Assembly: GCA_017886575.1 (NCBI GenBank)
Contig: JAGHJP010000017.1
Span: forward strand, 1 to 64,000
From: Clostridia bacterium
GTDB lineage: Bacteria; Bacillota; Clostridia; Christensenellales; Borkfalkiaceae
Direction of reading: 5' to 3'
DNA length: 64,000 bases
This document shows, piece after piece, positions 26,143 to 35,858 of the stretch. The translations under genes and the position numbers were made by a program. The first letter of the stretch is position 1. Each line of letters starts with the position of its first letter. The notes under the pieces were generated by a model. It saw only the letters and a list, made by a program, of their open reading frames with translations, was not told the origin of the DNA and did no database searches.

Positions 26143-26800
26143 CGGACAATGCCTCCTCCAAATATCTCTTTTCCGCCTCTATCCCCGCCCGCACCCTTTC
26201 CTGCAAAGGGCGGGACAGAAGGGCTTCCTTCTTTTTTATCTCCGCGCGCAGGAAGGACAGAAAATCTTCCCCCCGCTTGCGCAGGTTTTCCCTGCCGAAA
26301 ACGAGCTCCGCTTCCGAATAGGGCGGCGTGCCGCCCGTGCGCGAACCCGCGATGACGTCGTAAAATTTGCCGTCCCGGAAGGTAAAATCGCGCTCGATGC
26401 GCGCCCCGTAAGACAGGAGCAATTGCCGCAGCGCGGGCGCGTCCCGCATGGGCTGCAAAACGAATTTTTTGGGAACGAACCCGCCTTCGCCCGTGAGGAT
26501 ATGTGCGATTTCCATGCCGCCCATGCCCGCGATGAGCACGAGATCGGTTTCGGGATCGACGCCGCGGAGCCCGTCCGTACAGAGGGGCATGCACACGCCG
26601 CGGGCGATGTATTTTTGCAACAATGCGCGCGCCTTTGCAAGGCAATCCGCGCTGATGTCCGTCACCGTCGCCCGCTCGCAAAGCCCGTTTTGCAGCATGT
26701 ACTCCGTACAATAGCCATGATCGCAGCCGACGTCGGCGAAAGTCTTAACGGGGGAAAGCAGGGAACAGAGCACGCCGATCCGCGCCGAACGCGTGGGCAT
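26129..26800 (-). CDS. trmK: tRNA (adenine(22)-N1)-methyltransferase
   Basis: Rossmann-fold methyltransferase that forms m1A22 in tRNA. The 223 residues have the TrmK motif FADVGCDHGYCTEYML (SAM binding), ATVTDISADCL, and LVLIAGMGGMEIAHIL, in family order. The C-terminal helical domain ends in a region rich in Glu/Lys. The gene lies 3 bp downstream of rpoD and overlaps nif3. Confidence 0.92.
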   Translation of the reverse strand: MPTRSARIGVLCSLLSPVKTFADVGCDHGYCTEYMLQNGLCERATVTDISADCLAKARALLQKYIARGVCMPLCTDGLRGVDPETDLVLIAGMGGMEIAHILTGEGGFVPKKFVLQPMRDAPALRQLLLSYGARIERDFTFRDGKFYDVIAGSRTGGTPPYSEAELVFGRENLRKRGEDFLSFLRAEIKKKEALLSRPLQERVRAGIEAEKRYLEEALSGEID

Positions 26801-26803
26801 GGG

Positions 26804-27883
26804 TCACTCCAAAAAGTCTTTCAGCGTCTTGCTGCGGCTGGGGTGACGGAGCTTTCTGAGCGCCTTCGCCTCGATCTGGCGAATGCGTTCGCGCGTGACG
26901 TTGAACTCCTTGCCCACCTCTTCGAGGGTGCGGGGCCTGCCGTCGTCGATGCCGTAGCGCAGGCGCAGCACCTTCTCCTCGCGGGGGGTGAGGGTGTCGA
27001 GCACGTGCAAAAGCTGTTCTTTGAGCATGGTGGCGGCGACGCTGTCGCTGGGCGTCACCGACTTGTCGTCCTCGACAAAGTCGCCGAGGTGGCTGTCCTC
27101 CTCTTCGCCGATGGGCGATTCGAGGGAGACGGGATCCTGCGCGATGCGCTGTATCTCCACCACGCGCTCCACGGTAACGCCCATCTCCTGCGCGATCTCC
27201 TCGGGCGTGGGTTCCCTGCCCGTCTGTTGGAGAAGCATGCGGGACACGCGGGTGAGTTTGTTGATGGTTTCGACCATGTGCACGGGGATGCGGATGGTGC
27301 GCGCCTGGTCGGCGATGGCGCGGGTGATGGACTGGCGGATCCACCAGGTGGCGTACGTCGAGAATTTATATCCCTTCTGATAATCGAATTTTTCCACCGC
27401 CTTCATGAGACCCAGATTGCCCTCCTGGATGAGGTCCAAAAAGAGCATGCCCCGCCCGACGTACCGCTTGGCGATGGACACGACCAGACGGAGATTTGCC
27501 TCAGAGAGGTGACGTTTTGCCTCCTCGTCCCCCTCCTGCATGCGGCGGGCGAGTTCGATCTCGTCGTCCGCGGACAAGAGGGGCACCCGCCCAATGTCCT
27601 TCAGATACATCTTGACGGGATCGTCCAGCCCCACGTCCATCAGCACGCGGTCGAAGAGTTCCTTGTCCCGCTCCGCCTCGTCGATGATCTGGATGCCCGC
27701 TTCGGGCAGCGCCTTATAGACGGTGTCCATCTGATTGGACGTGATATCGTACTTTTCCAGGATATCGAAGAGCGCGTTGGAGTTGATGCTTCCCTTCATC
27801 TTGTACGCGTTGATGATACCGTTGACGATGTCCGTCAGTTTCTGATCGCTGATGCTCATTTTTTTGTTTTTTCCTCCGTTCAA
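26804..27883 (-). CDS. rpoD: RNA polymerase primary sigma factor (sigma-A / RpoD)
   Basis: Housekeeping sigma factor. The 359 residues contain region 1.1-like N-terminal sequence, region 1.2 ([17 protein letters not shown]), region 2 with the -10 recognition helix ([20 protein letters not shown] and [13 protein letters not shown]), region 3, and region 4 with the -35 helix-turn-helix ([20 protein letters not shown]). The many TTGNNN-17-TATAAT promoters in the window agree with this factor. Operon order dgt-dnaG-rpoD-trmK-nif3 is conserved. Confidence 0.97.
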   Translation of the reverse strand: MNGGKNKKMSISDQKLTDIVNGIINAYKMKGSINSNALFDILEKYDITSNQMDTVYKALPEAGIQIIDEAERDKELFDRVLMDVGLDDPVKMYLKDIGRVPLLSADDEIELARRMQEGDEEAKRHLSEANLRLVVSIAKRYVGRGMLFLDLIQEGNLGLMKAVEKFDYQKGYKFSTYATWWIRQSITRAIADQARTIRIPVHMVETINKLTRVSRMLLQQTGREPTPEEIAQEMGVTVERVVEIQRIAQDPVSLESPIGEEEDSHLGDFVEDDKSVTPSDSVAATMLKEQLLHVLDTLTPREEKVLRLRYGIDDGRPRTLEEVGKEFNVTRERIRQIEAKALRKLRHPSRSKTLKDFLE

Positions 27884-27916
27884 TGAATCGATCGTTTTTC
27901 GATTGGAATGTATGTT

Positions 27917-29701
27917 TCAGTAATTTTTCAGTTCCCGCGCGAGCGCCGTCAGTTCCTCTGCGAGCGCATGGCGGGCGGAAAGGTCCGTTTCGGCGCCGAT
28001 CTTCGCCGTGATCTCGTCCATCCTTGTCTGCACCCGCCGGCGCGCGACCGTTTTGACGCAGTCGGCAAAGTATTTTTCCGCGCCGCCGCCGAAGAGCCGT
28101 TCCTCGGTGTTCAGGTCGAGGATCGCGTTGAATTCGGGCGTGTCCTCGCCGAAGAGTTCGAAGAGGTCGGACACCCGTATCTCCTGCCCCGTTTCGCGGC
28201 AGAAATTGATATAGCGCACCAGCGCGCGGTGCACGTCGTCCGGAAAATCCTCTTCGCGCAGGGCGGCGTCCTCGGCATACGGCAGGCGGAAGAGCACGGC
28301 GCCGATGAGGAACCGGCACGCCTTTTTGACCTTGTCGCCCTTGTCCTGCACGGCGCGCGCGGGCGGGACGGGCGCACTCTTTTGCGAAGGGGTGTATTCC
28401 TCGAGATCGCGCGCGAGGGACTGATAGGTGAAGCCCGTCTTGTCCCGCACGGTCTTCAGAAGGTCCTCCCGCTCGGCGGCGGACGGCGCCTCGCGGATGA
28501 CGGGCATCGCCGCCTGCGCATAGGCGCGCTTGCCCTCCGTCTGCGAAAGGTCGTACCTGCGTTCCAGCGAATGCAGTTTATAGTCGACGAGGGGCAGAGC
28601 ATTGTCCAGGCACGCCCGGTAAGCGGCGGCGCCGCGCTTTCTGACCACGTCGTCGGGATCCTCCCCCTCGGGCATGAGCACGACTTTGACGTTGAGGTTT
28701 TCGTCTTTTAATATCTCCAGCCCTCTTAAATCGGCGTTCTGCCCCGCGAAGTCGCCGTCGTAACTGATGAGCACGTTTTCGGCGTATCGCTTGAGCATGC
28801 GCGCCTGTTCCTGCGTGAGCGAGGTACCCATGGACGCGACGACGTTGCAAAATCCCGCCTGATAGAGGGAGATGGTATCCATGTACCCCTCGACCATGAT
28901 GACGTAGGGCACGGCGTTTTTCTGCTTGTATTTTTTCAGGAGATTGACGTTGTAGAGCGTCTTTCTCTTGTTAAAGAGCATGGTTTCCTTGGTATTCTTG
29001 TACTTGGCTTCCCGCTCGGTCTTTTTACCGAGGATGCGCCCGCCGAAGCCGATGACCTCGTCGAAAGAATTGATGATGGGAATGATGAGCCTGCCCGCCT
29101 GCGCGTCGAAAAGTTTGCCGCGCGCGGAGACCGAACAGGCGCCGCTCTCTTCAATCTCCTCCCGCGAAAAACCGCTGTCGAGGAGAAGTTCGGGCAGCGA
29201 ATCGTAATCGAGCGAGGCACCCAGCCCGAATTTTTTGACCGTGCTCGGCAAAAGCTCGCGCTGGCGGATGTACTCCATGTGCGCGCCCGCCTCGCCGCCG
29301 TACAGGTTTTGCAGATAGAACCGCGCGGACGTGAGCATGATCTTCAACAGCCTGTCCTTCTTCTTTTTCAGTTCCGCCGTGCGCTCGCTGTCGAAGTTCA
29401 TCTCGGGCATGGGCATCTTCGCCCGCGCCGCGAGGTATTTGACCGCGTCGGGAAAGGGCAGGGATTCCATTTCCATGACCAAACTGACCACGTCGCCCGA
29501 AACGCCGCAGCCGAAGCAGTGATAGTACTGCTCCGCCGCCTGAATGGTGAAGGAGGGCGTCTTTTCGTGGTGGAAGGGACAGCACGCCCAATAGTTGTAC
29601 CCGCGCTTGTCCAACGTCATGTACTGCGAAGCGACCTCCACGAGGTCGTTGCGCGCTTTGAGCTCCCGCATGAATTCGGGAGAAAAACCATTCTTTGCCA
29701 A
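27917..29701 (-). CDS. dnaG: DNA primase
   Basis: Synthesises RNA primers for replication. The 594 residues open with the CHC2 zinc finger (CPFHHEKTPSF...YHCFGCG, about 38-64), followed by the TOPRIM core with VEGYMD near 265 and SYDGDFAGQNA near 310. A C-terminal DnaB-helicase-binding domain (about 450-594) completes it. Its stop is 33 bp upstream of the rpoD start codon, the ancestral dnaG-rpoD macromolecular-synthesis operon. The protein is complete. Confidence 0.96.
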   Translation of the reverse strand: MAKNGFSPEFMRELKARNDLVEVASQYMTLDKRGYNYWACCPFHHEKTPSFTIQAAEQYYHCFGCGVSGDVVSLVMEMESLPFPDAVKYLAARAKMPMPEMNFDSERTAELKKKKDRLLKIMLTSARFYLQNLYGGEAGAHMEYIRQRELLPSTVKKFGLGASLDYDSLPELLLDSGFSREEIEESGACSVSARGKLFDAQAGRLIIPIINSFDEVIGFGGRILGKKTEREAKYKNTKETMLFNKRKTLYNVNLLKKYKQKNAVPYVIMVEGYMDTISLYQAGFCNVVASMGTSLTQEQARMLKRYAENVLISYDGDFAGQNADLRGLEILKDENLNVKVVLMPEGEDPDDVVRKRGAAAYRACLDNALPLVDYKLHSLERRYDLSQTEGKRAYAQAAMPVIREAPSAAEREDLLKTVRDKTGFTYQSLARDLEEYTPSQKSAPVPPARAVQDKGDKVKKACRFLIGAVLFRLPYAEDAALREEDFPDDVHRALVRYINFCRETGQEIRVSDLFELFGEDTPEFNAILDLNTEERLFGGGAEKYFADCVKTVARRRVQTRMDEITAKIGAETDLSARHALAEELTALARELKNY

Positions 29702-29702
29702 G

Positions 29703-30713
29703 TCAGTCCCTCCCGTTCATGGAAAAATTTTTGGGGACGAACAGGTCCTCGAACACGCCGATGGCGTAGCGGTCGGTCATGGAAGAGATATAATCGCACA
29801 CGGCGCGCCCCGCACCCTCTCTTTCGGCGACGCCGCGGTACAGCGGGGGCATTTTTTCCGTGTTTTTGACGAAATAATCGTACATGGCGGTCAGCATGCG
29901 CTCCGCCCTGTCCTGCATGACCTTGTTGGCGCGGACGTAGACGTTTTCAAACATGAATGCCCTGAGCTCCGCCGACGCACGCCCCTTTTCTTCGGACATG
30001 GTCAGCGTGTTTTTGCCCTCGGAGGTTTTGACGATGTCCGTGATGGCGGTGTTGATGCGCTCGCTGGTATCCCTGCCGAGCACGGCGATGGGGCCCGCGG
30101 GCAGGTCCTCTTCGCGCAGAAAACCGCCGCGAATGGCGTCCTCGATGTCGTGGTTGATGTAGGCGATGCGGTCGGCGAGGGAGACCGCCACCCCCTCCAG
30201 CGTCTGCGGCTTGCCCGCGGACGTATGGTTCAAAATGCCGTCCCGCACCTCGTAGGTGAGATTGAGCCCCCTGCCGTCCTTTTCCAGCACGTCCACGACG
30301 CGCAGGGACTGCTCGTTGTGGTGAAATCCCGCGGGGCAGAGGGCGTTCAGAACGCGTTCTCCGACGTGTCCGCAGGGGGTATGCCCGAGATCGTGCCCCA
30401 AAGCGATGGCCTCGGCGAGATCCTCGTTGAGGGAGAGTGCGCGGGCAATGGAACGGGCGATCTGCGATACGTCGAAGGTGTGCGTGAGGCGGGTGATGTA
30501 GTGATCGCCGTCGGGGGAGAAAAAGACCTGCGTCTTGTTTTTCAAGCGGCGGAAGGACTTGGAATAGATGATCCTGTCGCGGTCGCGCTGAAAATCGGTG
30601 CGCATGGAACAGGGCGTCTCCTCCCGCCGCCTGCCCTTGGTCGAAACCGACCTGCAGGCATAGGGCGAAAGAAACGCCTCCTCTATTTTATACGTCCGTT
30701 CCTTGGGCTGCAT
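29703..30713 (-). CDS. dgt: dGTPase-like HD-domain triphosphohydrolase
   Basis: A 336-residue HD-domain protein of the deoxyguanosinetriphosphate triphosphohydrolase family, hydrolysing dNTPs to nucleoside and triphosphate. The metal-binding residues are in TRLTHTFDVSQIAR and in GHDLGHTPCGHVGE. The N-terminal RDRDRIIYSKSFRRLKNKTQVF and the middle DRIAYINHDIEDA are also conserved. It overlaps nothing but ends 2 bp before dnaG, the usual order in Clostridia. Substrate range within the family varies. Confidence 0.9.
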   Translation of the reverse strand: MQPKERTYKIEEAFLSPYACRSVSTKGRRREETPCSMRTDFQRDRDRIIYSKSFRRLKNKTQVFFSPDGDHYITRLTHTFDVSQIARSIARALSLNEDLAEAIALGHDLGHTPCGHVGERVLNALCPAGFHHNEQSLRVVDVLEKDGRGLNLTYEVRDGILNHTSAGKPQTLEGVAVSLADRIAYINHDIEDAIRGGFLREEDLPAGPIAVLGRDTSERINTAITDIVKTSEGKNTLTMSEEKGRASAELRAFMFENVYVRANKVMQDRAERMLTAMYDYFVKNTEKMPPLYRGVAEREGAGRAVCDYISSMTDRYAIGVFEDLFVPKNFSMNGRD

Positions 30714-30800
30714 GCTTTCCTCCCGCGTTTTCCGCCTTTTTGTATTTTATATATTCGACGGAACTTTCCGAATTCCTTTATTTTCGGAAAAAAATTTTTT

Positions 30801-31496
30801 TCAAAGCCCGAACCCGCCGTCCACGCCGAGCGTCTGCCCGGTGATATATTCGTTTTCGGCGAGCGAAAGAATGGCGGCGGCGACCTCTTCGGGCGCGCCC
30901 TGCCGCCCCGCGGGGATATCGGCGCAGAGCGCCGCCTGCTCCTCTTTCGTAAAGCGGTCGTTCATGCGCGTGCCGATGACCCCCGGCGCGACGCAGTTGA
31001 CCCTGACGCCCGCGTAGCCGACCTCCTTGGCGAGGGCTTTGGTGAACCCGATGAGGGCGGCCTTGGAGGCCGAATAGGCGACCTCGCAGCTGCCGCCGAC
31101 CACCCCCCAGACGGAGGAAACGTTGACGATGCACCCCCTGCCCCTTTTCAACATGGCGGGCAGGGCGTATTTCGCGCAGAGGAATGCCCCCGCGGTGTTG
31201 ACGGCGAACACGCGGTCCCACTCGGCAAGCGAGGTATCCTGGATCTGCCGGACGAGGGAGATCCCCGCGTTGTTGACGAGCACGTCGACCCCGCCGATCT
31301 CCCCGAAGAGGGCGCGCACCTGTTCCTCGTCGGACACGTCCGCCCGGACAACGCGGAATCCCTCTTCCCGCGCGCGCGCCGCGCTCTCCTCGTCGGCGGA
31401 ATAACAGAGCGCGACGGCATACCCCTTGCGGGCGAACAGCCGCGCCGTCGCCAGCCCGATGCCGCGCACCCCGCCCGTGATGAGCGCCTGCTGCAT
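30801..31496 (-). CDS. Short-chain dehydrogenase/reductase (FabG-like)
   Basis: A 231-residue NAD(P)-dependent SDR. TGGVRGIG is the cofactor loop, VNNAG is conserved, and the catalytic Ser-Tyr-Lys is visible (NVSSVWG, AYSASKAA). VDGGFGL closes the protein. AGGAGG lies 8 nt before the ATG. The family includes 3-oxoacyl-ACP reductases, but no fab genes are nearby, so the substrate is unknown. The gene follows the aro cluster after a 157-bp gap that contains a GCATGC-type repeat, so it may not share its transcript. Confidence 0.85.
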   Translation of the reverse strand: MQQALITGGVRGIGLATARLFARKGYAVALCYSADEESAARAREEGFRVVRADVSDEEQVRALFGEIGGVDVLVNNAGISLVRQIQDTSLAEWDRVFAVNTAGAFLCAKYALPAMLKRGRGCIVNVSSVWGVVGGSCEVAYSASKAALIGFTKALAKEVGYAGVRVNCVAPGVIGTRMNDRFTKEEQAALCADIPAGRQGAPEEVAAAILSLAENEYITGQTLGVDGGFGL

Positions 31497-31569
31497 GGTT
31501 TTTTCCTCCTTTTTCGGTCATTTTTTCGCCGCTCTTCCAAAAACGGCAACGATGGGATACTATGCAAAA

Positions 31570-31587
31570 GCGGGCAGGCATGCCCGC
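31570..31587. repeat. GCATGCCCGC-family hairpin repeat
   Basis: Arms GCGGGCA and TGCCCGC around GGCA in the gap between aroK and the SDR gene. The same design recurs at 41715-41731. Confidence 0.6.
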
Positions 31588-31653
31588 GATCACCGTGTAA
31601 AAACGAATTGTTCTGTGCCGAAACGCCCCGCGGCAAGAGTGCGCCCCATTACG

Positions 31654-32148
31654 TCAAGGCAGGCGGGACAATATCTCCCGCGCGATGTCCTCCACGCCCC
31701 GCCCGTCCGTGTCGACGATATAGTTCGCCGCCCGCTCGTAGACGGGGGTGCGGACGGGCAGAAGTTCGCGCAATTTTTTCTCCGCGCCGCCCTGCAAGAG
31801 GGGGCGGGACGTGTCGCCCTCCACGCGGGCGAGCAGGGTGGGCAGTTGCGCGCGCAGGAAGAAAATTTTGCCGTTCTTTTTCAAAAGCCCGCAATTTTCC
31901 GCCCGCAGGACGAACCCGCCGCCCGTGGCGACGACAAGACCGTCCGCCGCGGAGAGTTCCCGCGCCGTCTCCGTTTCGAGATCGCGGAAATACCCCTCGC
32001 CGCGCTGCGCGAAGATGTCCGTTATCTTACCGTATTTTTCCTCGATGAGCGCGTCGGTGTCCGCGAAGCGGCGGCCCGAAAGCGCGGCGATCGCCTGCCC
32101 CACGCTGGTCTTGCCCGCGCCCATCATGCCGCAGAGTACGATATTCAC
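31654..32148 (-). CDS. aroK: Shikimate kinase
   Basis: Phosphorylates shikimate at the 3-hydroxyl. The 164 residues have the P-loop GMMGAGKT at 7-14, the shikimate-binding DTDALIEE and FRDLETE segments, VATGGGFVL, and the LID Arg in DTSRPLLQGG. The length is normal. It is the last gene of the aroC-aroB-aroA-aroE-aroQ-aroK run and overlaps aroQ by 4 nt. Confidence 0.95.
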   Translation of the reverse strand: MNIVLCGMMGAGKTSVGQAIAALSGRRFADTDALIEEKYGKITDIFAQRGEGYFRDLETETARELSAADGLVVATGGGFVLRAENCGLLKKNGKIFFLRAQLPTLLARVEGDTSRPLLQGGAEKKLRELLPVRTPVYERAANYIVDTDGRGVEDIAREILSRLP

Positions 32149-32570
32149 AGCTTAAAACTCTCCAAAGCCAGAATATAACTGTTCTTGCCGAAGCCCGCAA
32201 TGACCCCTTTACAGGCGGGGGAAATGACCGAACGGTGGCGGAACTCCTCGCGGGCGTGCACGTTGGACATATGCACCTCGACGACGGGGGTGGAAATGCA
32301 GCGGATGGCGTCATGCAGGGCGTAGGAATAGTGGGTGAACGCGCCCGCGTTCAATACGACGCCGTCGTACTGCCCGTCGATGCAGGATTGTATTTTACTG
32401 CACAGTTCCCCTTCGACGTTGCTCTGATAGAACTCGACCTCGTCGCCGTTCTTTTTGCAGAACGCGGCGATCTGCCGGTTGATGTCGTCGAGGCTCTCGC
32501 TGCCGTAGACCCCCTCTTCGCGCCGACCCGTCATGTTGAGATTGACGCCGTTGATGACCAGAAATTTCAT
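32145..32570 (-). CDS. aroQ: 3-dehydroquinate dehydratase, type II
   Basis: Dehydrates 3-dehydroquinate to 3-dehydroshikimate by the type II (trans) mechanism as a dodecamer. The 141 residues show INGVNLNMTGRREEGVYG at the start, with the catalytic Tyr in VYG and the Arg in the mobile lid, then VLNAGAFTHYSYALHDAI and VEVHMSNVHAREEFRHRS. The usual N-G-P-N-L-N is here N-G-V-N-L-N. It lies between aroE (12-bp gap) and aroK (4-nt overlap). Confidence 0.94.
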   Translation of the reverse strand: MKFLVINGVNLNMTGRREEGVYGSESLDDINRQIAAFCKKNGDEVEFYQSNVEGELCSKIQSCIDGQYDGVVLNAGAFTHYSYALHDAIRCISTPVVEVHMSNVHAREEFRHRSVISPACKGVIAGFGKNSYILALESFKL

Positions 32571-32582
32571 GCGCTGTTCTCC

Positions 32583-33392
32583 TTATTCCTTATATTTTTC
32601 CTTATATTTTGCAAAGAGCCCGCCCGCCTCTTCGTCCGACGGCTCGGCGCCGAGATAGATGCAGTCGGAAAAGTACGCCTGGTAGAAGAGCATCGCCTCG
32701 CCGTTGACGATCTTCTTGCCGCACGATTCGGCGATGCGCAAAAATTCCGATTTGGCGGGGACGTAGATGAGATCGACCGCCGCGGAACACAAAGACAGCA
32801 CGTCCGCCCCGACGGGGGAGACGCCCTCCGTGCGGTGCATGCCCACGCCCGTACAGTTGACGACGACGTCGTACGGCTTTGCCTCCACCCTTTCGAGGGG
32901 GATGAAACCCGGGAACTCGGCGTGCACCTTTTGCAGGCTTTCTTTGTTCAGGTCGAAGGCGAAGACCTGCGCGCCCGCGTCGAGCAGTTTTTTGATGACG
33001 CTCCTGCCCACGCCGCCGCAGCCCAAGACGAGGAAACTCTTGCCCGCCGTATCGACGCCGCTGTTGCGGAGCATGAGCAAAAAGCCCGCGCCGTCGGTGT
33101 TGTACCCCTTGCGCGTATGCGCGTCCACGGTGTTGACCGCGCCGAACACGGCGGCGTCGCCGCAGACCTCGGAAAGATAAGGAATGACAGCCAGTTTATA
33201 GGGAATGGTGACGTTGAACGCGTCGTACTTTTCAAAGAGCGCGGGCGCGGCGGACGCAAAGTCCCCCTCCGCCACCGAGACCTTTTCATAGGTGCACCGC
33301 ACGCCCATGTTTTCGAGAATGAGCGTATGCATTTGAGGGCTGAGCGAACGGGAAACGTCCTTGCCCACCACCGCGAGATCGAGTTTTTTCAT
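32583..33392 (-). CDS. aroE: Shikimate dehydrogenase (NADP)
   Basis: Reduces 3-dehydroshikimate to shikimate. The 269 residues have the substrate-binding SRSLSPQMHT and FNVTIPYK (with the catalytic Lys), GYNTDGAGF with the catalytic Asp, and the Rossmann motif VLGCGGVGRSV. The C-terminal GEAMLFYQAYFS holds the conserved Gln. It sits between aroA (52-bp gap) and aroQ. Confidence 0.95.
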   Translation of the reverse strand: MKKLDLAVVGKDVSRSLSPQMHTLILENMGVRCTYEKVSVAEGDFASAAPALFEKYDAFNVTIPYKLAVIPYLSEVCGDAAVFGAVNTVDAHTRKGYNTDGAGFLLMLRNSGVDTAGKSFLVLGCGGVGRSVIKKLLDAGAQVFAFDLNKESLQKVHAEFPGFIPLERVEAKPYDVVVNCTGVGMHRTEGVSPVGADVLSLCSAAVDLIYVPAKSEFLRIAESCGKKIVNGEAMLFYQAYFSDCIYLGAEPSDEEAGGLFAKYKEKYKE

Positions 33393-33444
33393 GTTGTTCT
33401 CCGTAAAAATTTCCGTTATACTATAAAAACGTTATGCGCCTTGT

Positions 33445-34728
33445 TTAATTTATACCCCGGTACAGCCCTTCCAAAACGGTGAAAAAGTTTTCGAAGGTCT
33501 TTTTGCAGCAGGCGGGGTCCTCGATGACCAGGCCGCCGCATTTGAGCCCCGCCACCGCAAAGGACATCGCCACGCGGTGGTCGCCGAACGTCTGAATGCG
33601 CGCGGGCAGGACATGGTCGCAGGGAAATATCGTGACGCCGTCCGCCCGCTCTTCGGTTTTCACCCCCATCGCCGTCAGGTTGACGCACATGGCGCGGATG
33701 CGGTCGCATTCCTGCCCGCGGATGTGCCCGATGCCCTCGATGACCGTCGGGGAGGACGCGAAGGGCGCGACCGCCGCCAGGGTGAGCGCCTGATCGGAAA
33801 AATCGTTCATGTTCACATGCACGCCCGTCAGTTTTTCGGGCCCCGCAAGCCATACGCCCGCGGTATTTTCCCCGAACGAACAGCCCATCTTTTCGAGCAC
33901 GCCGAGGAACTTTGCGTCCCCCTGCATGGAGGAGAGGCGCACGCCGCGCACGGTCACCTGCCGCCCGAGCAGCGCGCCCGCGGCAAAGAAGTAGTCCGCA
34001 GCCGAAAAGTCGGGCTCGACGGCATATTCCGGAAGGGCAAACCGCTGCGCGGGGATAAAATAGTCCGCACCCGATCTTTGGTATTGTATGCCGAACTGCG
34101 AGAGCATTTTCGCCGTGATGCCGATGTACGCCCCCTCCGTCCGCCCGCCCGTCAGATGCAGGGTAAGTCCGTCCGGCAGCAGGGGTGCGCACATCAGAAG
34201 GGCGCTGGCGAACTGCGAACTCGCGTCCGTATCGATGGTCATTTCGCGGACGGCAAGCCCCTTTGCGTGCAAACGGAAGGGAAAATGCCCCTCTTCGCGC
34301 AGGCAATCGATCCCTGCGCCCGCGCGGCGGAGTGCGGAAAGCAGCGGCTCCATGGGGCGGCGTTCCATCTGGGGGGAGGAACGCAGGAGGTATTCCCCGC
34401 CCGCAAAGGCGAGCATGACCGTCAGAAACCGCGCCGCCGTGCCCGCGCTGCGCACATCGATCTCCGCCTTTTTGCGCGGGATGACGCCGCCGCCCCCCCC
34501 GACGCGCACCGTCTTTGCCGCCTCGTCGGCCTGCAAAGAAAAGCCGAGCGACGAAAGGCAGGACAAGAACGCGCGGGAGTCGTCCGAAAAGAGCGCGCCG
34601 CGCACCAGGCACGCCCCCTCCGACAGCGCCGCCAGAAGGAGCGCGCGGTTGGTGATGCTCTTGGACCCGGGGACTTCCGCCGTCAGAGGCCCCCACCCCG
34701 AAAGTTTTCTGACCGTGTACGTCTGCAT
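33445..34728 (-). CDS. aroA: 3-phosphoshikimate 1-carboxyvinyltransferase (EPSP synthase)
   Basis: Joins shikimate 3-phosphate and PEP. Start set at 34728, where GGGAGG lies 5 nt upstream and the protein begins MQTYTVRKLSGWGPL; 427 residues. PGSKSITNRALLLAAL is the phosphoshikimate/PEP site, followed by NAGTAARF-like SAGTAARFLTVML, and the C-terminal half has FGDHRVAMSFAVAGL. The domain symmetry of two three-fold barrels is consistent with the length. Confidence 0.95.
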   Translation of the reverse strand: MQTYTVRKLSGWGPLTAEVPGSKSITNRALLLAALSEGACLVRGALFSDDSRAFLSCLSSLGFSLQADEAAKTVRVGGGGGVIPRKKAEIDVRSAGTAARFLTVMLAFAGGEYLLRSSPQMERRPMEPLLSALRRAGAGIDCLREEGHFPFRLHAKGLAVREMTIDTDASSQFASALLMCAPLLPDGLTLHLTGGRTEGAYIGITAKMLSQFGIQYQRSGADYFIPAQRFALPEYAVEPDFSAADYFFAAGALLGRQVTVRGVRLSSMQGDAKFLGVLEKMGCSFGENTAGVWLAGPEKLTGVHVNMNDFSDQALTLAAVAPFASSPTVIEGIGHIRGQECDRIRAMCVNLTAMGVKTEERADGVTIFPCDHVLPARIQTFGDHRVAMSFAVAGLKCGGLVIEDPACCKKTFENFFTVLEGLYRGIN

Positions 34729-34808
34729 ACGTTCCTCCCGTCCGTCAAATTGCGAAAAGGCATAAAAGCTGCCCGCCATGCCCGCGTTAAACGCGGTTTT
34801 CCGAAAAG

Positions 34809-35858
34809 CTATTTCTCCGCGAGGGATACGAGATAGCTGCGGTATTTTTCAAAGGGAAGTCTGAGTTCGGCATACGTCCCGTAGTCTGCGGGGACGATCA
34901 TGGACACCTCGTCGGATGCAGCGTTCTTCTTGTCCAGCCGCGCGTATTCCGCCGCCCTTTCCACACCCTCGTAGCGCGGGACCTCGCCCAGAACGCGCAG
35001 AATGAGCCCTTCCAGCAGCGCGGCGTATTCCGCTGTCGTCGCCCCCTCCGCCAAGGCGATCTTCAACTCGTAATACATGCCGATGAGGACGAACTCGCCG
35101 TGCGAAAGCCCGCCGTAAAAGAGTTCGAAGGCGTGCGCCGTGGTGTGCCCCATGTTCAGAGACTTGCGCAGCCCCTTTTCGCGCTCGTCCAGGCGGACGA
35201 CCTCCGCCTTGTGTTCGATGCATTCGGGCGTTATCTCCGCAAGGTAGGCAAGGTCGAAGAGGCGGTCGGCGTTCTCCGTCAAACTGTCCAAAATTTTGGC
35301 GTTGAGCGCGCCGTACTTGACGATCTCGCCCAGGCCGCAGCGGATCTCCCGCGCGGGCAGGGTCTTTAAGAACGTGCCGTCGACGAGCACCGCCTCGGGC
35401 TGATAGAACGCGCCGACGACGTTTTTGACCTTACCCATGTCCACGGCGGTCTTGCCGCCGACCGAGGAATCGACCTGCGCCAGAAGGGTGGTGGGCACCT
35501 GCACGCAGTGGATGCCGCGCATGTAGAGCGCCGCCGCCAGCCCGCCGATGTCCCCCACGACCCCGCCGCCGACGGCGAAGAGAAAGGAATTGCGGTGCAG
35601 TCCCGCATCGATCATCGCCTGCAAAATCCTGAACAGGCTGACCTCGTTCTTACTCTCCTCGCCCGCAGGCAGTATGTAGACGGGCGCGTCGCCGAACACC
35701 GCTTTGATGTCCTGCCCGTAGAGGGCGTGCACGTTGCTGTCCGTGAGGACGAAGTTGCGGTGCCCCGCCAAAAAGCGGGGCGCAAGCCGCTTGAAACAGC
35801 CCGCCCCGCAAGTGATGACGCTGTCCTGCGAGGGGGTGTGTATCTCGATGACCTTCAT
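34809..35858 (-). CDS. aroB: 3-dehydroquinate synthase
   Basis: Cyclises DAHP to 3-dehydroquinate using NAD and a divalent metal. The 349 residues have GEESKNEVSLFRIL, the cofactor loop VGGGVVGDIGGLAAALYMRGI, QVPTTLLAQVDSSVGGKTAVD, and metal-ligand segments RCGLGEIVKYG and LNMGHTTAHAFE. The gene overlaps aroC by 4 nt and is followed by aroA, so the pathway genes are translated in tight order. Confidence 0.95.
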   Translation of the reverse strand: MKVIEIHTPSQDSVITCGAGCFKRLAPRFLAGHRNFVLTDSNVHALYGQDIKAVFGDAPVYILPAGEESKNEVSLFRILQAMIDAGLHRNSFLFAVGGGVVGDIGGLAAALYMRGIHCVQVPTTLLAQVDSSVGGKTAVDMGKVKNVVGAFYQPEAVLVDGTFLKTLPAREIRCGLGEIVKYGALNAKILDSLTENADRLFDLAYLAEITPECIEHKAEVVRLDEREKGLRKSLNMGHTTAHAFELFYGGLSHGEFVLIGMYYELKIALAEGATTAEYAALLEGLILRVLGEVPRYEGVERAAEYARLDKKNAASDEVSMIVPADYGTYAELRLPFEKYRSYLVSLAEK